Under the pieces are notes generated by a model that worked only from the letters and a program-made list of their open reading frames with translations, ran no database searches and was not told where the DNA came from. Positions 1 to 7,978 of a stretch of 64,000 nt of DNA are shown one piece after another (position 1 is the first letter of the stretch; each line of letters begins with the position of its first letter). The DNA is from an uncultured Collinsella sp. (GTDB lineage Bacteria > Actinomycetota > Coriobacteriia > Coriobacteriales > Coriobacteriaceae). The translations under genes and the position numbers were made by a program. The stretch lies in contig CAKUGM010000002.1 in assembly GCA_934654625.1 (NCBI GenBank), positions 16,553 to 80,552 of the forward strand, written 5' to 3'.

Positions 1-452
1 TCGATGAATTCACGGTAGTCGGCTATTTTGAAAGTAAGGGTCCCCCGCACGGCAACGGGAACTCCAAAATCAGGGAACCGCTGGTCAAATACATCGAAGT
101 AGCGCACGGCAAAACGCGATTGAATAACCTTGGCAAGATTGATGAAGTAAACCTCTGCCTGAAACGGGGTGCCGCCGCCATGTGCTGCTGCGACAAAACT
201 CGCAATGATGAGAAGGTTGGAGGTTTTGAGCGTCTCGTCAAAAGGTCCTTCGATGAACTCTTGGATTGCGGTTTGCCCTTTGCGACGGCAGACGAACACA
301 GCAACGGAGCCCTCGCGTACGCGGAGCGATGATCCCCAACGAATCGCGTTTTCACGGCGTGCGTTGTTTGCGGGCCGCCATTTCCAGATGAGATAGTCCT
401 TCTCGTCGCAGCGGATTTCATCCATCATACCGGCGCGATTTTGATTGGCCAT
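1..452 (-). CDS. SPFH-domain (YdjI-like) protein, partial
   Basis: Only the N-terminal 150 residues lie inside the window; the frame stays open past base 1. It opens with a glycine-poor loading segment (DYLIWKWRP) followed by a strand-rich region with LRVREGSVAVFVCR, GPFDETLKTSNL, FQAEVYFINL and VPVAVRGTLTFKI. This order is what I know from the SPFH/virion-core-like YdjI family, cytosolic band-7-related scaffold proteins that often sit beside zinc-ribbon proteins. The ATG lies 3 nt after the stop of the upstream zinc-ribbon gene, within reach of AGGGGAG, so the two are probably translated from one mRNA. The family call is from recognition of the motif order, not a search. Confidence 0.75.
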   Translation of the reverse strand, partial: MANQNRAGMMDEIRCDEKDYLIWKWRPANNARRENAIRWGSSLRVREGSVAVFVCRRKGQTAIQEFIEGPFDETLKTSNLLIIASFVAAAHGGGTPFQAEVYFINLAKVIQSRFAVRYFDVFDQRFPDFGVPVAVRGTLTFKIADYREFI

Positions 453-455
453 GAT

Positions 456-1229
456 TTACTCCCCTGAATATGATTGCAGTAGAAATAGGAGGACCCACAT
501 GAAGAACACTAGTAGTACGGCTGCGACCCAAGGTCCCCATGCACGAAGCCTAGAGATAAGCGTTCTCTTTTGAATGTCAGCTTTGAGGTTTTTGATCAAC
601 GCAAAGTCCTCGCTTTTGCCAAAAAGACGTTCGGCCTTTGCATATGCCTGATCGAATTTGGAGCGCCACGCTTCGGCAAGCGCATCCTCTGCGGCGATGC
701 GGTCGACGCCAAGTTTTGGTGGAGCGATACAGTTGCCGCTGGCCATGGCGGCGAACTCAATAAGGTCATCCTTATTGTTGGGAATGGGCCAGCTGCGAAT
801 CAGGCTGATTTTGCGTTCATCGGTTGCGGAGATGGTGCCGTTTTCGTCCTTCTTGCGTTTTTGAGGTCGCTTGCTCTCGATCAAGTCGAGCTTCTGCGAA
901 AGCAGCGCAATCGAGCCGTCCGCCACATCACGGATTGCGTAGCCGCACGACGGGCAGATGATTGCGTTCTTGTCGACAATCTCACCACAAGCGGGACAGC
1001 GCGCAATCTTGGATTTTGGTTCCCTCTCTTTTATTGGGGGCTTGCTCTCCTCGGTAGACATAGCAGGTTTTTCGGTTGCTTGCGGGGGAGCAGGAGCTTG
1101 TGGCATGGCAGGTGTTTGCGGGAAAACGGGTTCGCAAGGTGCCGTAGCTGCCTCGATGCGCTTCCCGCAGTTTCCGCAAAAGACATCACCATCAACGAGC
1201 TTTGTCCCGCAGCTTGTGCAGTAGGCCAT
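456..1229 (-). CDS. Double zinc-ribbon, tail-anchored membrane protein
   Basis: A 257-residue protein. It has an N-terminal Cys4 zinc ribbon (CTSCG, then CGNCG), a Pro/Ala linker, a second Cys4 ribbon (CPACG, then CPSCG) near residues 92-112, a charged helical middle region and one C-terminal transmembrane helix (WVAAVLLVFFMWVLLFLL) with a very short tail. The predicted topology is cytosolic with a tail anchor. An in-frame ATG further upstream exists, but the ATG at 1229 directly precedes the zinc ribbon and has GGAG upstream, so I take it as the start. It starts 10 nt after the stop of the next zinc-ribbon gene. Function is unknown; a scaffold or adaptor role is inference. Confidence 0.85.
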   Translation of the reverse strand: MAYCTSCGTKLVDGDVFCGNCGKRIEAATAPCEPVFPQTPAMPQAPAPPQATEKPAMSTEESKPPIKEREPKSKIARCPACGEIVDKNAIICPSCGYAIRDVADGSIALLSQKLDLIESKRPQKRKKDENGTISATDERKISLIRSWPIPNNKDDLIEFAAMASGNCIAPPKLGVDRIAAEDALAEAWRSKFDQAYAKAERLFGKSEDFALIKNLKADIQKRTLISRLRAWGPWVAAVLLVFFMWVLLFLLQSYSGE

Positions 1230-1239
1230 TATCAACTCC

Positions 1240-2751
1240 TTAGCGTGCTGACATCGAGACAGGCTCCAGGTGAAGCAGACACGTCGATGCGTTGTAATCT
1301 TTAACTTTCGCCTTGATGTGCACGTTTGTGCCGATGAGGATCTCATCGAGGCTGTCATCGAATCCCATGTCAAAGGTGTTGACGTTTTCGTACTGCATTT
1401 CGGGACCTTGAGCATGGTCGGGATCGTAGTCGCCGGCGTTGATCAAAACATCCCAGCGCGTGGTGTAATTTGCGTGTGGGGAGAGGTAGGCGATGTTACC
1501 GTCAAACTCAATAGTCCTGCCCGCGTACCTGGATACAAACCAGCTTGCGTCCATGTCGTTGGAGGAGAGCAAGGTTGCAAGATCGGGGCAATTGGCCGTT
1601 GTCAGTACGGTGTCTTGATCGGAAGCGGGCTGCGCGGCTTCGGCATTTTGCTCGGGAGAGTCCGTATCCTCCGCTTCTGGTTCCCCGGTCTCCTTCTTTT
1701 GGGAAGGCTTGCTGTCCGTTTTCTTTTTCTCTTCCTTCTTTTTAGTTGCTTGCGATGGCGCCTCTGTGCTGCCGCCATCATCGGTTGATGCCTTAACTTT
1801 TAGGCTGATTTCAATCTGGTCATGTTTTGGATATACGGTGCAACTGACTTTTTCGTTCTGATCGACCTTAAATGTCTTTCTTCCGTCGACGCTTGAGTCG
1901 TCCTTTTTCTGGACCCTAAGCGTGTGCTGTCCCTTGTCGAGCGTTAGGTCCCATGAATCTTCGGCTCCGTGATCGAGTGTGCCGATTTCTTCCGAATCAA
2001 CGTAGATGGTAAGGTCGTAGCGAGAGAAGAGGAGATTCTCGCTGCAATCCACGGAGAGATGCACTTGATAACTCGAGGCATCCTGAACGGGTTTGCTGGC
2101 TTTCTTTGAGTCATTTGCACCGAGCGCGATTGCTGCGGCTGCGACGACGACTATCATCGCTATGCCGATACCAGCTATTCCAAGGATTCGCCAAGGGTGC
2201 TGGGACGTATGATTTGCCTTGAGTTTTTTCCGCGCTTGCGATATCGAGGCTGAGGATTTGCGGGCGATGGAATCAAAACCTTTCGAGGCGCCTTTGCCGT
2301 GAGCTCTTTTTGGCAGCTGTGCCTCAAAGGACTCATCGAACTCGGCGGCATCGCGATATTCGGCCGGAGAATCATTCGCCGTAGAGTCCGTTTCCTGTTT
2401 GTCGGCGGTGCTTGTCGTCGCGTCATTAAGGGCGTCTTTTGCGCGGCTAGCGAGTTCGCCCACGGCACCGGCCGCGATGGTTCCGGCCTTTGCTGCTAGT
2501 CCGCCAAGCGCGTCCGCGGCAGTTGCCAGGCTATCAGACAGTTCGCTTGCGGTGCCATTGTTTGCGGGGCTGTGGGGAATTGGGGGGATATTGTTTGCCT
2601 TGCCAGAGGAGGCGTTGTCGGAAACGGGCTCGACGGGAGCGGGTCGACGGGCTTCTGGAGTGCATCTGGCGATGTCTATCTCTGAACCGCATTTAGGACA
2701 AAAATGCAGACCGGGGCGTAGCTCATTTCCGCATTTTGGGCAAAAAGCCAT
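1240..2751 (-). CDS. Zinc-ribbon membrane protein with C-terminal DUF4839-like domain
   Basis: 503 residues. A Cys4 ribbon sits at residues 4-21 (CPKCG twice). A long Ala/Thr/Asp-rich cytosolic linker follows, then one transmembrane helix at about 187-211. The outside part starts with a beta-rich PEGA-like stretch (residues ~220-315), continues with a Lys/Glu-rich spacer and ends in a domain with YAGRTIEFDGNIAYLSPH, WDVLINAGDYD and LLHLEP, which I recognise as DUF4839-like. The start has GAAGGTAGG 6 nt upstream. It probably begins an mRNA that continues into the next zinc-ribbon and SPFH genes. A palindrome shared with the kinase promoter lies 192 bp upstream. Confidence 0.85.
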   Translation of the reverse strand: MAFCPKCGNELRPGLHFCPKCGSEIDIARCTPEARRPAPVEPVSDNASSGKANNIPPIPHSPANNGTASELSDSLATAADALGGLAAKAGTIAAGAVGELASRAKDALNDATTSTADKQETDSTANDSPAEYRDAAEFDESFEAQLPKRAHGKGASKGFDSIARKSSASISQARKKLKANHTSQHPWRILGIAGIGIAMIVVVAAAAIALGANDSKKASKPVQDASSYQVHLSVDCSENLLFSRYDLTIYVDSEEIGTLDHGAEDSWDLTLDKGQHTLRVQKKDDSSVDGRKTFKVDQNEKVSCTVYPKHDQIEISLKVKASTDDGGSTEAPSQATKKKEEKKKTDSKPSQKKETGEPEAEDTDSPEQNAEAAQPASDQDTVLTTANCPDLATLLSSNDMDASWFVSRYAGRTIEFDGNIAYLSPHANYTTRWDVLINAGDYDPDHAQGPEMQYENVNTFDMGFDDSLDEILIGTNVHIKAKVKDYNASTCLLHLEPVSMSAR

Positions 2752-2942
2752 ATCTGCCTACCTTCGGGGTTACATGCTCATGTGTACCAGGTCGGCGGAT
2801 TTTGCTCACGCACGGGTTATGAGTTGCCTTTGGAAGACCCAAAAGAACTTGGGGTCAGCTTCGCTTTAAACCCTTGCATGCGCTCGGTGTCCGTTTGACA
2901 ACACTGGCTATTTAATTGTGAAGATACGGACGTTGTGAGTCC

Positions 2943-2959
2943 TCAGTTGGCAACTGAAT
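2943..2959. promoter_or_regulatory. Palindrome TCAGTTG-G-CAACTGA, copy 1
   Basis: A perfect 7-bp inverted repeat around a single G, followed by AT. The identical 17 bases recur at 4693-4709, upstream of the kinase, and relatives with the same GTTG/CAAC core stand before zinc-ribbon-type genes at 59821, 60704 and 63885. It lies between the kinase stop and the zinc-ribbon gene at 1240-2751. It is probably an operator; the regulator is unknown, but the HTH protein at 4754-5206 is the nearest candidate. The rest of 2752-2980 shows no open frame that I can support and no clear terminator. Confidence 0.55.
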
Positions 2960-2980
2960 CTTAGGAACGGCGTGACGAAT

Positions 2981-4624
2981 CTACCATTGAGCGGCGTAGA
3001 TATCGCAGCTTGCGTACTCGGGCGGATTGTTGACGTCGACCGAAACGGGGACCGTAGAGCCAACGGTGGGACAGTCGCAAAAATTGTCATAGCCGGCAAC
3101 GATTTTGCCTTGCTCGTCGCGCAGGATGGCCGATAGAAAGACCTGGGTCTTATCAAAATCGCTCGGGGCGCTTTGGAGTTTGAGCTTTGCCGAGAACGAA
3201 TACATGCCGTCCGCTCCGGAGGATTCGGCGCTATCGATAATCTTATATACCGGTGCTTCGGCGGCAGCGGAAAGTGCAACACCGCTGGGCTTGACGGCTT
3301 CGAATTCGATACGAGCGGGGACGGTGCCATTCCCCGTCTGGTCACCAAAATAAACGGTCTGGCCGGGCTCGATGGCGCTGTAGATTTTTTCGTCCGTAAA
3401 GATCACGTTGTCGTTTGCGTCGTATCCGTAGATCTTAACGGTGGGGAATGCGATGGCGGCGGACCCATTGGAGTTTTTGAGCCCGATGCCAAGATGGACG
3501 TATCCATCCTCACCTGCAGACCAGCCTGACTCAACGATTGAGAGCTCGGCGGTCCCGTGGCCTGTATCGCTCGTTGCATTCGCTTTGTCGGAAGTCGAGG
3601 CGTTGCTGGACTGGTCGGTTTGCGACGAGGGCGCGGGGCTACTGCTATTTTCCCGAGCGGCTTGGAAGGACGAAATGGCAATCCCGCCGACTGTTAACAG
3701 CCCGGCGATTATCGCGCAGGCGAGAAATGTTCTGAACAGAAGACGGCCCGGGACCTGCAGCTTGGATCTGCCGGACACCGCTTTTGGTTTCTGTGGTTGT
3801 CCCTGCTTTTTGACGCCACCAGTTTGTCTGTCTACGCCGGAACATTGCTCGCCGCTTTCCGGGCAAGGCAAGCCGGTGAGCGCTTTTGCCATCTCGGTTG
3901 CAGATTGGAATCGCGCGCTCGGCTCAAAAGAGCATGCGCGTCTGATGGCGTGCTCGAGCTCTGCAGATGTGCTTTTGAGAGCGTGCTCCAGTGCGTGTTC
4001 GTAGGCCTCATCATCTGGTCGGATACCCGTGAGGGCAAAGCCAAGAATACGCCCAATCGAGTAGACATCACTTCGCGCGTCGGTTTGGGCAAAACCGTAT
4101 TGCTCGGGTGAGGCGAAGCCCCAAGTTCCAAGAGAGGTCGTATCTTTGCTTGCCCCCTCGACACGCATGCGGGCGATGCCAAGGTCGATCAGGTGCGCGC
4201 CATCCGCGGCGATCACGATATTGTTAGGGGAGATGTCACGGTGGATAATGCCGTGCTTGTGAAGCTCTCCGGCTGCTTCGCAGAGCTCAATCCCGAGCGA
4301 TGTAACGTCTTTTGGGGCTAGCGGCCCGTTCTTTTCGATAATTTTGGAAAGCGATTGGCCCGGCACGAAATCGTATACGACAACAAAGTGCTCGGGGAGC
4401 TCGTAGGTGGCCTCGACGCGGGGGAGGCGGGGCGAGCCGCATTCCGTGAGGGCCGACCAAACATTGCGACGGGCGAGTTCCTGTCGCATCTTTTTTCGCA
4501 CGAAGGGACCGGCTCCGTCGATCGTGACGAGTTCGGTAATGCCGTCTTCGCCGCGCGCGAGTACCTGTTCGACGCGATAGGTGTCATCGATGCTCATGGC
4601 ATGCATGAGCTGGCTGTCGTTCAA
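2981..4624 (-). CDS. Transmembrane Ser/Thr protein kinase (variant DLG motif)
   Basis: 547 residues. A Hanks-type kinase domain covers residues ~15-250: lysine in VRKK (~44), catalytic HRDISPNN (128-135), DLG rather than DFG at 147-149, activation segment ending GFASPEQYG, and DVYSIG. The glycine loop is degenerate (LARGEDGIT). A Lys-rich linker, one transmembrane helix (~295-318) and an extracytoplasmic beta-rich domain of about 200 residues follow; I do not recognise the latter. The start is a TTG with AGGGAGG 5 nt upstream; later ATGs lack such a site. It probably phosphorylates partners encoded nearby, for example the zinc-ribbon proteins, but that is inference. Confidence 0.9.
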   Translation of the reverse strand: MNDSQLMHAMSIDDTYRVEQVLARGEDGITELVTIDGAGPFVRKKMRQELARRNVWSALTECGSPRLPRVEATYELPEHFVVVYDFVPGQSLSKIIEKNGPLAPKDVTSLGIELCEAAGELHKHGIIHRDISPNNIVIAADGAHLIDLGIARMRVEGASKDTTSLGTWGFASPEQYGFAQTDARSDVYSIGRILGFALTGIRPDDEAYEHALEHALKSTSAELEHAIRRACSFEPSARFQSATEMAKALTGLPCPESGEQCSGVDRQTGGVKKQGQPQKPKAVSGRSKLQVPGRLLFRTFLACAIIAGLLTVGGIAISSFQAARENSSSPAPSSQTDQSSNASTSDKANATSDTGHGTAELSIVESGWSAGEDGYVHLGIGLKNSNGSAAIAFPTVKIYGYDANDNVIFTDEKIYSAIEPGQTVYFGDQTGNGTVPARIEFEAVKPSGVALSAAAEAPVYKIIDSAESSGADGMYSFSAKLKLQSAPSDFDKTQVFLSAILRDEQGKIVAGYDNFCDCPTVGSTVPVSVDVNNPPEYASCDIYAAQW

Positions 4625-4692
4625 GCCGTCCTCCCTTCATGTTAGCTGGGCAAAAACTTCAAAAATGATATGTCAACGACTGCTTTGTTTGT

Positions 4693-4709
4693 TCAGTTGG
4701 CAACTGAAT
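4693..4709. promoter_or_regulatory. Palindrome TCAGTTG-G-CAACTGA, copy 2 (kinase promoter)
   Basis: Identical over 17 bases to copy 1 at 2943-2959; here the arms extend to 8 bp (TTCAGTTG/CAACTGAA). It lies 69 bp upstream of the kinase start, the usual place for an operator next to a promoter. The distance and symmetry match those of the related palindromes in front of the genes at 59301-59754, 59986-60650 and 63115-63831. Confidence 0.6.
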
Positions 4710-4740
4710 TGTGCGGGGGAGACAGGAGCGCGCGGGTCCG

Positions 4741-4764
4741 CGCTCAGATAGTTCTATCTGAGCG
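4741..4764 (-). terminator. Inverted repeat spanning the HTH gene stop codon
   Basis: An 11-bp perfect stem (CGCTCAGATAG / CTATCTGAGCG) with a 2-nt loop. The stop codon of the HTH gene lies in one arm. No T-run follows on the minus strand, so it may attenuate or protect the 3' end rather than terminate. Confidence 0.4.
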
Positions 4765-5206
4765 GATTCGTTCCCAGCAGCGTTTTTTCACCCAAGCGGT
4801 AGAGCTCATCGTCGGTGCAGGCGCGGCTCATGCCGTTCTCGATGCACCAGATGACGATGGCGTCGCGGCGGTCCTTGCACCAGAGTTCGGCGACGTTATC
4901 GAGCCTTAGGAGGCGCTGCGTCTCGCGAAGTGTGCAGCCGATGCCGAGCGCCAGCATGATGGCGTGGTCGCGACCGGGGCGGCTCTTGCCGGCGAAAATG
5001 TCGTACACCACTGTGGGGTTGAGGCCCGATTCACGTGCAACTTCGGATCTTTTGAGCCTGCGAGCATCGATTAACTCGCGAAGAAATTCCGTCAGCGTCG
5101 TGTTGACCGTCTCATGTGTATCGAGATAGCTTTCGACGCTCGAGCTTGCCAGCAGCCGCTTGAGCAGGTCTTCGGTCAGGTGCTCTTTTTCCATGGTGAC
5201 GGTCAT
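4754..5206 (-). CDS. Helix-turn-helix (XRE-like) regulator
   Basis: 150 residues. An acidic N-terminal helix is followed by a helix-turn-helix at about residues 55-85 (LKRSEVARESGL, then VVYDIFAGKSRPGRD), in the order expected for an XRE/cI-type DNA-binding domain. The C-terminal half is helical (TLRETQRLLRLD, KDRRDAIVIWCIENG) and typical of small regulators beside kinase genes. The ATG at 5206 is preceded by AGGGAGAG; upstream in-frame ATGs have no such site. It is transcribed toward the kinase and may regulate the promoters bearing the shared palindrome. That link is inference. Confidence 0.8.
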   Translation of the reverse strand: MTVTMEKEHLTEDLLKRLLASSSVESYLDTHETVNTTLTEFLRELIDARRLKRSEVARESGLNPTVVYDIFAGKSRPGRDHAIMLALGIGCTLRETQRLLRLDNVAELWCKDRRDAIVIWCIENGMSRACTDDELYRLGEKTLLGTNPLR

Positions 5207-5574
5207 ATGCGGCTCTCCCTGCCGTTGCAACATCGGGATGCTTGCCTTCAGTATAGAGATTGTTGCGGCCTCAAAGTGCCGTGCGACGGCGCTGGCGCTG
5301 GACGACCGCACGGCACCTCGTCTTTTTAATGAGCACTGGAAAATCAACTCTCCATGAGGAAGGCATCCCTGCTTGTGCTGGCAACTCCGCGTGTGAAACG
5401 TTACGGTTGTATTTCGGTTGCCCTCAAACGAAAGAAAATGTGCCACAGGTCGGTGGTGGGAGTAGAATTCCCTTCATGCGACCGTCTTGGTGGAAAGCCC
5501 ACACATGTGCTGCAGGCATGCGTGGTCCAAATGCCGACGCGGCGCGTGGACTATTGCAAGAGAAGGAGCACAGT
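5207..5574. other. Intergenic region between divergent HTH and ilvE genes
   Basis: 368 bp without a supportable gene. On the minus strand TATACT (5250-5255) could be the -10 of the HTH gene. On the plus strand a strong hairpin (5276-5316) is followed by TTTTT. I looked for T-box hallmarks upstream of the aminotransferase and did not find them. Confidence 0.5.
5276..5326 (+). terminator. Rho-independent terminator-like hairpin
   Basis: A perfect 10-bp stem GTGCCGTGCG/CGCACGGCAC with a 21-nt loop, followed 5 nt later by TTTTT. No plus-strand gene lies just upstream, so it may end an antisense or leader transcript. Confidence 0.5.
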
Positions 5575-6624
5575 ATGACCGTCGAGAAGAAGGATCTGGA
5601 TTGGGGCAACATCGGCTTCAGTTACATGCAGACCGACTATAGCTATGAAGCACATTGGAAAGATGGCGAGTGGGACGAGGGCGGCCTGACGACCGACCAC
5701 ACCATGCACGTTTCCGAGTGCGGCGGTATCTTCCATTACTGCCAGGAGGTTTTCGAGGGCCTCAAGGCATATACCACTCAGGACGGCAGCGTCGTGTGCT
5801 TCCGCCCCGACCAGAACGCTCAGCGCATGTACGACTCCGCTCAGCGTCTCGAGATGCCCCCGTTCCCGGTCGATCGCTTTGTCGATGCTGTCAAGCAGGT
5901 CGTTACCGCAAACGCCGCATGGGTTCCGCCTTTCGGTTCGGGCGCTACGCTGTATGTCCGCCCGTTCATGATCGGTTCCGGTAACGTGATCGGCGTCGCT
6001 CCCGCTCCTGAGTACACGTTCCGCATCCTCGTCACGCCGGTTGGCCCGTACTATAAGGGCGGCCTCAAGGCCGTTAAGCTGCGCATCTCCGATTACGACC
6101 GTGCAGCGCCCCATGGCACCGGCAACATCAAGGCCGGCCTCAACTACGCCATGAGCCTCAAGCCTTCCGTCGAGGCTCACGCACAGGGCTACGCCGACAA
6201 CCTTTACCTCGATTCCGAGTCCCGTACCTACGTCGAGGAGACCGGCGGCGCCAACGTCCTGTTCGTCGACGGCAACACCCTCGTGGTGCCCAAGAGCCAC
6301 ACCAACTCCATCTTGCCCTCCATCACCCGTCGTTCCCTCGTACAGGTGGCCCAGGACCTGGGCATGGTCGTGGATGAGCGCCCGGTGGAGTGGGCCGAGG
6401 TTGCCTCGGGCAAGTTCTCCGAGTGCGGCATGTGCGGCACCGCTGCCGTCATCTCCCCGGTGGGCGAGATCGACAACAAGGTCTACGGCGCCGACGAGAC
6501 GGTCGTCTTCCCCGGTGGCCACACCGAGTGCGGCCCGGTGATGAAGAAGCTCCGCGAGACGCTCACCGGCATCCAGGATGGTGCTGTCGAGGACAAGCAC
6601 AACTGGGTCTACAAGGTCTGCTAA
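5575..6624 (+). CDS. ilvE: Branched-chain amino acid aminotransferase
   Basis: 349 residues, PLP-dependent class IV aminotransferase. It transfers the amino group between glutamate and branched-chain 2-oxo acids in the cytosol. Landmarks are QEVFEGLKAY near residue 55, RPFMIGSG, the catalytic lysine in GNIKAGLNYA, YVEETGGANV, and the C-terminal ECGMCGTAAVISPVG. Length and motif order match the type II IlvE family. The ATG at 5575 has AAGGAG 9 nt upstream; the frame is open further upstream but without homology-like sequence. A terminator at 6654-6690 follows, so it is probably monocistronic. Confidence 0.93.
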   Translation: MTVEKKDLDWGNIGFSYMQTDYSYEAHWKDGEWDEGGLTTDHTMHVSECGGIFHYCQEVFEGLKAYTTQDGSVVCFRPDQNAQRMYDSAQRLEMPPFPVDRFVDAVKQVVTANAAWVPPFGSGATLYVRPFMIGSGNVIGVAPAPEYTFRILVTPVGPYYKGGLKAVKLRISDYDRAAPHGTGNIKAGLNYAMSLKPSVEAHAQGYADNLYLDSESRTYVEETGGANVLFVDGNTLVVPKSHTNSILPSITRRSLVQVAQDLGMVVDERPVEWAEVASGKFSECGMCGTAAVISPVGEIDNKVYGADETVVFPGGHTECGPVMKKLRETLTGIQDGAVEDKHNWVYKVC

Positions 6625-6653
6625 GGTAGATTTACCGATAGCGTTTGCATGCT

Positions 6654-6690
6654 CGACCTCCGCTGGCGCTGGCCTGCGGGGGTCGTTTTT
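6654..6690 (+). terminator. Rho-independent terminator after ilvE
   Basis: Stem CGACCTCCGC / GCGGGGGTCG (one G-T pair), 12-nt loop, followed directly by TTTTT. Confidence 0.8.
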
Positions 6691-6705
6691 GTTGAAAGGA
6701 CAGCG

Positions 6706-7794
6706 ATGGAGATCGATCGCAACGAGGCTGTTCGGCTGCTTGAGCGCCTCTCGAATGTCAAGGGGCCTTCGGGTTTTGAGGACGAGGTCATCGACGTGGT
6801 TCGCGACTTTTGCGACGGGTGGGCAACGGTGGAGGAAAATACGCTGCGCGATGGCCTGATCGTGCCGAACGGCGTGGAGCTTGACGGTGACCGCGCTCGC
6901 CCGCGTGTGATGATGGATGCTCATGGCGACGAGGTGGGCGGCATGGTGCGCGCTATCCGCGCAAACGGTACTATGAGCTTTGTGACGCTGGGACGTTTTC
7001 CCGAAGGGGCCCTATGCGGCCAGGACGTGCTGGTGCGCAACGCTCGCGGCGAGTGGCTGCACGGCACCATCGGCGTCAAGCCGCCGCATTTTACGAGTGC
7101 TGCCGAGAAAGCCGCCCATGTACCGCCCGAGCTGATTCTCGACGTGGGTGCGACGAGTGCCGAGGAGGCGCGCGATCGCTTTTTCCTGCGCATCGGCGAG
7201 CCTTTTGTCGTGGCGACGCAGTTTACCTTCGACGCCGAGCGCGGCATCGCGGTGGGCAAGGCATTCGATTGCCGCGCGGGCGTGGCAGCGATGCTGATTG
7301 CTCTGCGCGAGCTTGCCGCTCGCAAGGACTTGGCCGTTGACGTGGTCGCATCCGTTTCTGCCCAGGAGGAGGTAGGCGAGCGCGGCGTGGCGGCAGCGGC
7401 GCGGGCGCTCGACCCAGATGTCGCGTACATGTTCGAAGGCTGCCCTGCAGACGACACCTTCTTGGCCCCCGACGAGGTGCAGACGGCGCTTCATGGCGGG
7501 CCTATGTTCAGGCATTTTGATCGCTGCATGATCACGAATCCCCGCTATCAGCGCTTTGTACTGGACACGGCCGAGGCTGCGGGCCTGCGGACGCAGGAGA
7601 GCGTGCGTGAGGGCGGTGGCACCGATGGCGGCCCTGTGCACCTCATGGACGTGCCCTGCGTGGTTTCGGGCGTGCCGTGCCGCTACATCCATACGGCTAC
7701 CTCGATTTGCGCCATCGACGATGTAATCGAGAGCGCCCGCGTGGCCGTCGAGGTCATCTCGCACATGACTTCCGAGGTGATTTGCGGCTTTTAA
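6706..7794 (+). CDS. M42 family metallopeptidase (glutamyl aminopeptidase-like)
   Basis: 362 residues, a predicted cytosolic dinuclear-metal aminopeptidase of the M42/TET family that trims peptides. Visible landmarks are GPSGFEDEV at the start, the metal histidine in DAHGDEVGG, the CRAGV segment where relatives usually have DDRxG, the catalytic pair in QEEVGERG, and the late metal histidine in CRYIHTAT. The aspartate-to-cysteine change in DCRAG is worth checking against other Coriobacteriia. The ATG at 6706 is preceded by GAAAGGA, while an earlier in-frame ATG lies inside the ilvE terminator. Confidence 0.88.
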   Translation: MEIDRNEAVRLLERLSNVKGPSGFEDEVIDVVRDFCDGWATVEENTLRDGLIVPNGVELDGDRARPRVMMDAHGDEVGGMVRAIRANGTMSFVTLGRFPEGALCGQDVLVRNARGEWLHGTIGVKPPHFTSAAEKAAHVPPELILDVGATSAEEARDRFFLRIGEPFVVATQFTFDAERGIAVGKAFDCRAGVAAMLIALRELAARKDLAVDVVASVSAQEEVGERGVAAAARALDPDVAYMFEGCPADDTFLAPDEVQTALHGGPMFRHFDRCMITNPRYQRFVLDTAEAAGLRTQESVREGGGTDGGPVHLMDVPCVVSGVPCRYIHTATSICAIDDVIESARVAVEVISHMTSEVICGF

Positions 7795-7805
7795 GCTTCT
7801 ATTTT

Positions 7806-7860
7806 TCGAGATGCGGCGCAAAAGTGCGAAAACGCGCCGTTTACCTGCGCCGCATCTCGA
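7806..7860. repeat. Long perfect inverted repeat (15-bp arms)
   Basis: Arms TCGAGATGCGGCGCA (7806-7820) and its exact complement (7846-7860) enclose 25 nt. No T-run follows on the plus strand. It lies 12 bp after the peptidase stop and could stabilise or terminate that mRNA. Confidence 0.6.
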
Positions 7861-7867
7861 TAGGGGA

Positions 7868-7896
7868 TTGCAAAAACAGACGAGATTCAACATACT
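7868..7896 (+). promoter_or_regulatory. Promoter candidate for the surface protein gene
   Basis: TTGCAA and CATACT separated by 17 bp, about 85 bp upstream of the start codon at 7979. Confidence 0.5.
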
Positions 7897-7978
7897 AGGT
7901 ATACCTCTTGCGCTCTGTCGCAACCGCACCTTAAACGTAACCATCCCCGCAAAGGGGACGCAGAACCAGGGAGGAACC

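Noticed and set aside
5330..5574. T-box or leader-peptide attenuator before ilvE
   Set aside because: No T-box consensus, no run of branched-chain codons in a short leader frame, no terminator next to the start codon.
5551..6924. 457-codon minus-strand open frame opposite ilvE
   Set aside because: Antisense shadow crossing a terminator; ilvE is certain.
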